A program made the position numbers and the translations under genes. From NCBI GenBank assembly GCA_905181745.1, contig CAJIYV010000129.1:1-8797 (forward strand): 8,797 nt of DNA, written 5' to 3'. Below, one piece after another: positions 7,067 to 8,797 of the stretch. The notes below the pieces were generated by a model that made no database searches, was not told the DNA's origin, and saw only the letters and a list, made by a program, of their open reading frames with translations. Within the stretch, counting starts at the first letter, position 1. Each line of letters starts with the position of its first letter. Origin of the DNA: an uncultured Actinomycetes bacterium. GTDB taxonomy: Bacteria > Actinomycetota > Actinomycetes > S36-B12.

Positions 7067-7213
7067 AGCACTGACAAGGAGGACTTCGAGCAGTTGCGGG
7101 GTTCCTTCTTTTGCGTGTTATGCGGCTGCGACGACCTGGACAAGCTGAGACTTCCATAGCAATGGCAGTCGGGCCCATAATGAGAGAAAAAACCTCGAGT
7201 AATCACACGTGAG

Positions 7214-7231
7214 AAAACCTGCACAAGCCGG
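7214..7231 (-). terminator. Weak hairpin with short T-run after the lipoprotein gene
   Basis: Directly after the stop codon, the minus strand forms a 5-bp stem with one mismatch (CCGGC/GCAGG, loop TTGT, 7218-7231), followed by TTTTCTC. The stem is short, so termination would be weak. The rest of the 177-bp gap to the exonuclease start (7055-7231) shows another T6 run on this strand at 7187-7192 without a stem, and no RNA gene. Confidence 0.3.
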
Positions 7232-8146
7232 TCAGTGCCGTGCTATTCCGGTAACACGTGGACTAAAGGAGAGTCCTCCATCGAGGGACTCGACGATCGA
7301 GTCGCCGACGAGGCTGATCACGGTGCTGGCGTCCGCAGCGAAAGACTGGGGTTGTCCTTCAATCTCCCCGCGGGCTTTCCAAGTTGTGCCCTCGTCAGTA
7401 GAAAAAAAGACCTGCCCGTCCACGGACGCGCTGTAGAGCCCACTATCGGTCCAGGCCAAGAATGCGAGCAGCGCTGGTGAGGCGATTGGCGTGAACGTCT
7501 GCCCTGCGTCTGCGCTATGAACCAGCCCGTCTGTAGTAGTGGCAACCACAACTTTGGCATTTGTCGGATCGACCGCCAAGTCGTACAACGGTGGTGAGCC
7601 CAAGTTAAGCCACGTTTGTCCACCGTCTTCGGACCGAAGCAGTGTGCGATCGTGTGCCGACAGGCCCACCACCACGTTGTCCGCGGCCACGAGCCGATGG
7701 AAGTCAACTTCACCGCTAAGCGACACCGATTGCCAAGTCATGCCATCATCAACGGAAGACATCAGCCCAAGATTTCCCGGAGAATCCATTTCAGGTCCGG
7801 GATGCCCCGAAGCTAGCCAGCGATCACCATTTTGAGTCAGCCCCATCACGTCAAAGGCCGGGGCTGACATGAGAACCGGCTCCTGTTGCTGCTCCTGCTT
7901 CCACATTCCATCATGGGAGCCTATGAACAAGGTCTCGCCCTTAAGAGAAAGGTTGTGAATATGACCCCAGTCAGGAGCATCAATGACCAGTGCCATTTTT
8001 GCACTAGGGCCCTGAGCCACAGTGCTGGCCATGGATGTTTTCGGCTCTGACGATGAGCACGCAGTGAGCACTGCCAGCGCTGTACCCAGCGCGACCACCA
8101 ATGTTAATGATCGTTCCTGCACACGCTCTCGACCCACGACGCTCAT
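7232..8146 (-). CDS. Secreted lipoprotein with BNR-type repeats, F510_1955-like
   Basis: The 304-residue protein has an N-terminal basic region, a hydrophobic stretch (14-28) and a lipobox LTAC with C30, so it is probably a lipid-anchored extracytoplasmic protein. The mature part contains five Asp-box (BNR) repeats of form SxDxGxTW/F: SVDDGMTW (131), SEDGGQTW (172), SADAGQTF (211), STDEGTTW (249) and SLDGGLSF (287). They are spaced 36-41 residues apart, which points to a beta-propeller. An HIHNL motif (62-66) and GSHDGMW (76-82) near the start resemble the family named F510_1955 glycosylhydrolase. No sialidase catalytic set is recognised, so enzyme activity is doubtful and a binding or scaffold role is as likely. 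The ATG at 8146 has a good GGGAG ribosome site 7-8 nt upstream. The substrate is unknown. Confidence 0.82.
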   Translation of the reverse strand: MSVVGRERVQERSLTLVVALGTALAVLTACSSSEPKTSMASTVAQGPSAKMALVIDAPDWGHIHNLSLKGETLFIGSHDGMWKQEQQQEPVLMSAPAFDVMGLTQNGDRWLASGHPGPEMDSPGNLGLMSSVDDGMTWQSVSLSGEVDFHRLVAADNVVVGLSAHDRTLLRSEDGGQTWLNLGSPPLYDLAVDPTNAKVVVATTTDGLVHSADAGQTFTPIASPALLAFLAWTDSGLYSASVDGQVFFSTDEGTTWKARGEIEGQPQSFAADASTVISLVGDSIVESLDGGLSFSPRVTGIARH

Positions 8147-8381
8147 AGTTGGTCTCCCTTGACTCCGGTTCGTTGGGCTGAGCTAAAGAGTAAACCAACA
8201 TTTAATTTTTGGCTTGGCCGACAACTATATATACAAACCGGTTAAGTGGGTGAGTGACATTTTTTCCTTAATATGGACACCCAACTGGACTGATTGTCGT
8301 AAGGGTTACAACCAAAGTCGTACTAGGACGAGTGTTTTGGGTGAAACGTGGATTTGACTGGCGGGGAGGTAGCGTTCGGGC
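8147..8381. promoter_or_regulatory. 235-bp divergent intergenic region with AT-rich core
   Basis: The region separates the lipoprotein gene (minus) from the zinc-ribbon gene (plus) and must hold promoters for both. It contains TATATATA at 8226-8233, readable as a -10 in either direction (minus strand TATAGT at 8229-8224 is five of six to consensus). Next to it is an 8-bp palindrome AACCGGTT (8236-8243). No -35 at proper spacing is convincing. I see no RNA gene or ORF of note. Confidence 0.35.
8363..8370 (+). promoter_or_regulatory. Ribosome binding site of the zinc-ribbon gene
   Basis: GGGGAGGT is a strong Shine-Dalgarno match, 11 nt before the ATG at 8382, slightly far. An in-frame TAG at 8370-8372 rules out any upstream start. 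Confidence 0.7.
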
Positions 8382-8666
8382 ATGAGCAATGAACCCAAAA
8401 TGGTGTTACCTGATGAAAAGTCCCGCTGGCGCTGCGCCCACTGTGGGAATCTGACCCGGTTTGATGTCACTCGCGCGTCTACCGTTACCGAGTTCTGGCA
8501 CGCTGATCTGGCCGGCGTTGTGACAGTGGAAGAGCGAAATGTGGGCGCGGAGGAAGTTCTTGCGGTGTCTTGTCGCTGGTGCGGAGCTGGTGACCGAATC
8601 GAGATTGTGCCTCGCCCAGAATTTGGCGGGCCTTCCCAAGAAGCCACTGGAGATAGTGGCGTCTAG
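8382..8666 (+). CDS. Small zinc-ribbon protein of unknown function
   Basis: This 94-residue protein has two cysteine pairs, CAHC (C18, C21) and CRWC (C64, C67), separated by about 42 residues, which suggests one zinc site in a rubredoxin-like knuckle fold. The sequence between them includes RFDVTRASTVTEFWHADLAG, a pattern I associate with small conserved actinobacterial proteins of no known role. There is no signal peptide or membrane segment, so it should be cytoplasmic. The C-terminal tail (78-94) is Pro/Gly-rich and probably disordered. The start has a strong ribosome site, unlike its downstream neighbour, which begins 33 bp after its stop. The real function is unknown; RNA or protein binding is only a guess from the zinc ribbon. 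Confidence 0.8.
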   Translation: MSNEPKMVLPDEKSRWRCAHCGNLTRFDVTRASTVTEFWHADLAGVVTVEERNVGAEEVLAVSCRWCGAGDRIEIVPRPEFGGPSQEATGDSGV

Positions 8667-8687
8667 CCCGATGTCAGGGGGTGCACT

Positions 8688-8693
8688 TACCGT
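8688..8693 (+). promoter_or_regulatory. Leaderless-type -10 box of the right-end gene
   Basis: TACCGT fits TANNNT and ends exactly 6 nt before the ATG at 8700, the same spacing as at 3683 and 7061. The nearest purine run (GGGGG, 8677-8681) is 18 nt from the ATG, too far for a normal ribosome site. No -35 is visible. Confidence 0.4.
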
Positions 8694-8699
8694 CTCCAC

Positions 8700-8797
8700 A
8701 TGGTTATTGATTGCGGTACATGTGTGGTAGCGGGTCCAGCTTGTGGTGATTGCGTGGTCACGGTGCTTCTGGGTGAACCAGAATTCTTGCGGTCCCC
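8700..8797 (+). CDS. Cysteine-rich small protein (partial, cut by right edge)
   Basis: Only 32 codons are present, starting MVIDCGTCVVAGPACGDC and continuing VVTVLLGEPEF. Cysteines at 5, 8, 15 and 18 form two CxxC pairs separated by six residues, a tight zinc or metal-binding knuckle at the extreme N-terminus. The pattern resembles small conserved actinobacterial proteins of unknown function beginning with IDC-x2-C and CGDCVVTVLL. The frame stays open to the window end. The start ATG follows a TANNNT box by 6 nt. It is the second small cysteine-pair protein in a row on this strand. Confidence 0.7.
   Translation, partial: MVIDCGTCVVAGPACGDCVVTVLLGEPEFLRS

Noticed and set aside
6957..7178. Minus-strand open frame reaching into the 7055-7231 gap upstream of the exonuclease gene
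   Set aside because: It overlaps the exonuclease coding sequence in another frame, is rich in Arg/Pro/Cys with no domain pattern, and has no ribosome site.
8354..8359. TTGACT resembling a -35 box upstream of the zinc-ribbon gene
   Set aside because: A -10 at normal spacing would fall at the start codon, and no -10-like hexamer is there.

Overview
The window looks like a stretch of an actinobacterial chromosome of moderate GC content. The evidence is gene content and order. An actinobacterial respiratory cluster (ctaE, qcrC, qcrA, qcrB) has a diheme cytochrome c subunit and a three-helix Rieske protein. It is followed on the other side by trpD, and convergent to trpD is a DEDDh exonuclease/GIY-YIG protein. 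Mycobacterium tuberculosis has the same set around Rv2191-Rv2196. Three genes also show the TANNNT-6 nt-start arrangement expected of actinobacterial leaderless transcripts. I cannot assign a genus.

Layout. Positions 1-3579 (minus strand) hold ctaE, qcrC, qcrA and the N-terminal two thirds of qcrB, which runs off the left edge. qcrC/qcrA and qcrA/qcrB are joined by ATGA overlaps, so translation is probably coupled. Together they encode cytochrome bc1 (complex III) with its bound diheme cytochrome c, plus subunit III of the aa3 oxidase. In actinobacteria these form a III-IV supercomplex moving electrons from menaquinol to oxygen. A 115-bp divergent promoter region (3580-3694) separates this operon from a small plus-strand gene for a degenerate receiver-domain protein, followed after 10 bp by trpD (tryptophan synthesis).

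trpD ends 11 bp from the 3' end of the convergent minus-strand gene for a 606-aa protein. That protein combines a DEDDh 3'-5' exonuclease with the N-terminal half of UvrC (GIY-YIG nuclease, four-cysteine cluster, UVR motif). A perfect 13-bp inverted repeat lies in its last codons. Further right are a minus-strand lipoprotein with five BNR-type repeats (7232-8146), a 235-bp divergent intergenic region, a plus-strand zinc-ribbon protein (8382-8666), and the start of a cysteine-rich gene cut by the right edge (8700-8797).

I found no tRNA, rRNA, mobile element, CRISPR array or obvious recent insertion. Most of the window is conserved core chromosome. The least explained parts are the pseudo-receiver gene between the respiratory operon and trpD, the CTAG-type palindromes at its start and at the trpD start, the hairpin at the convergent junction, and the two small cysteine-pair proteins at the right end.
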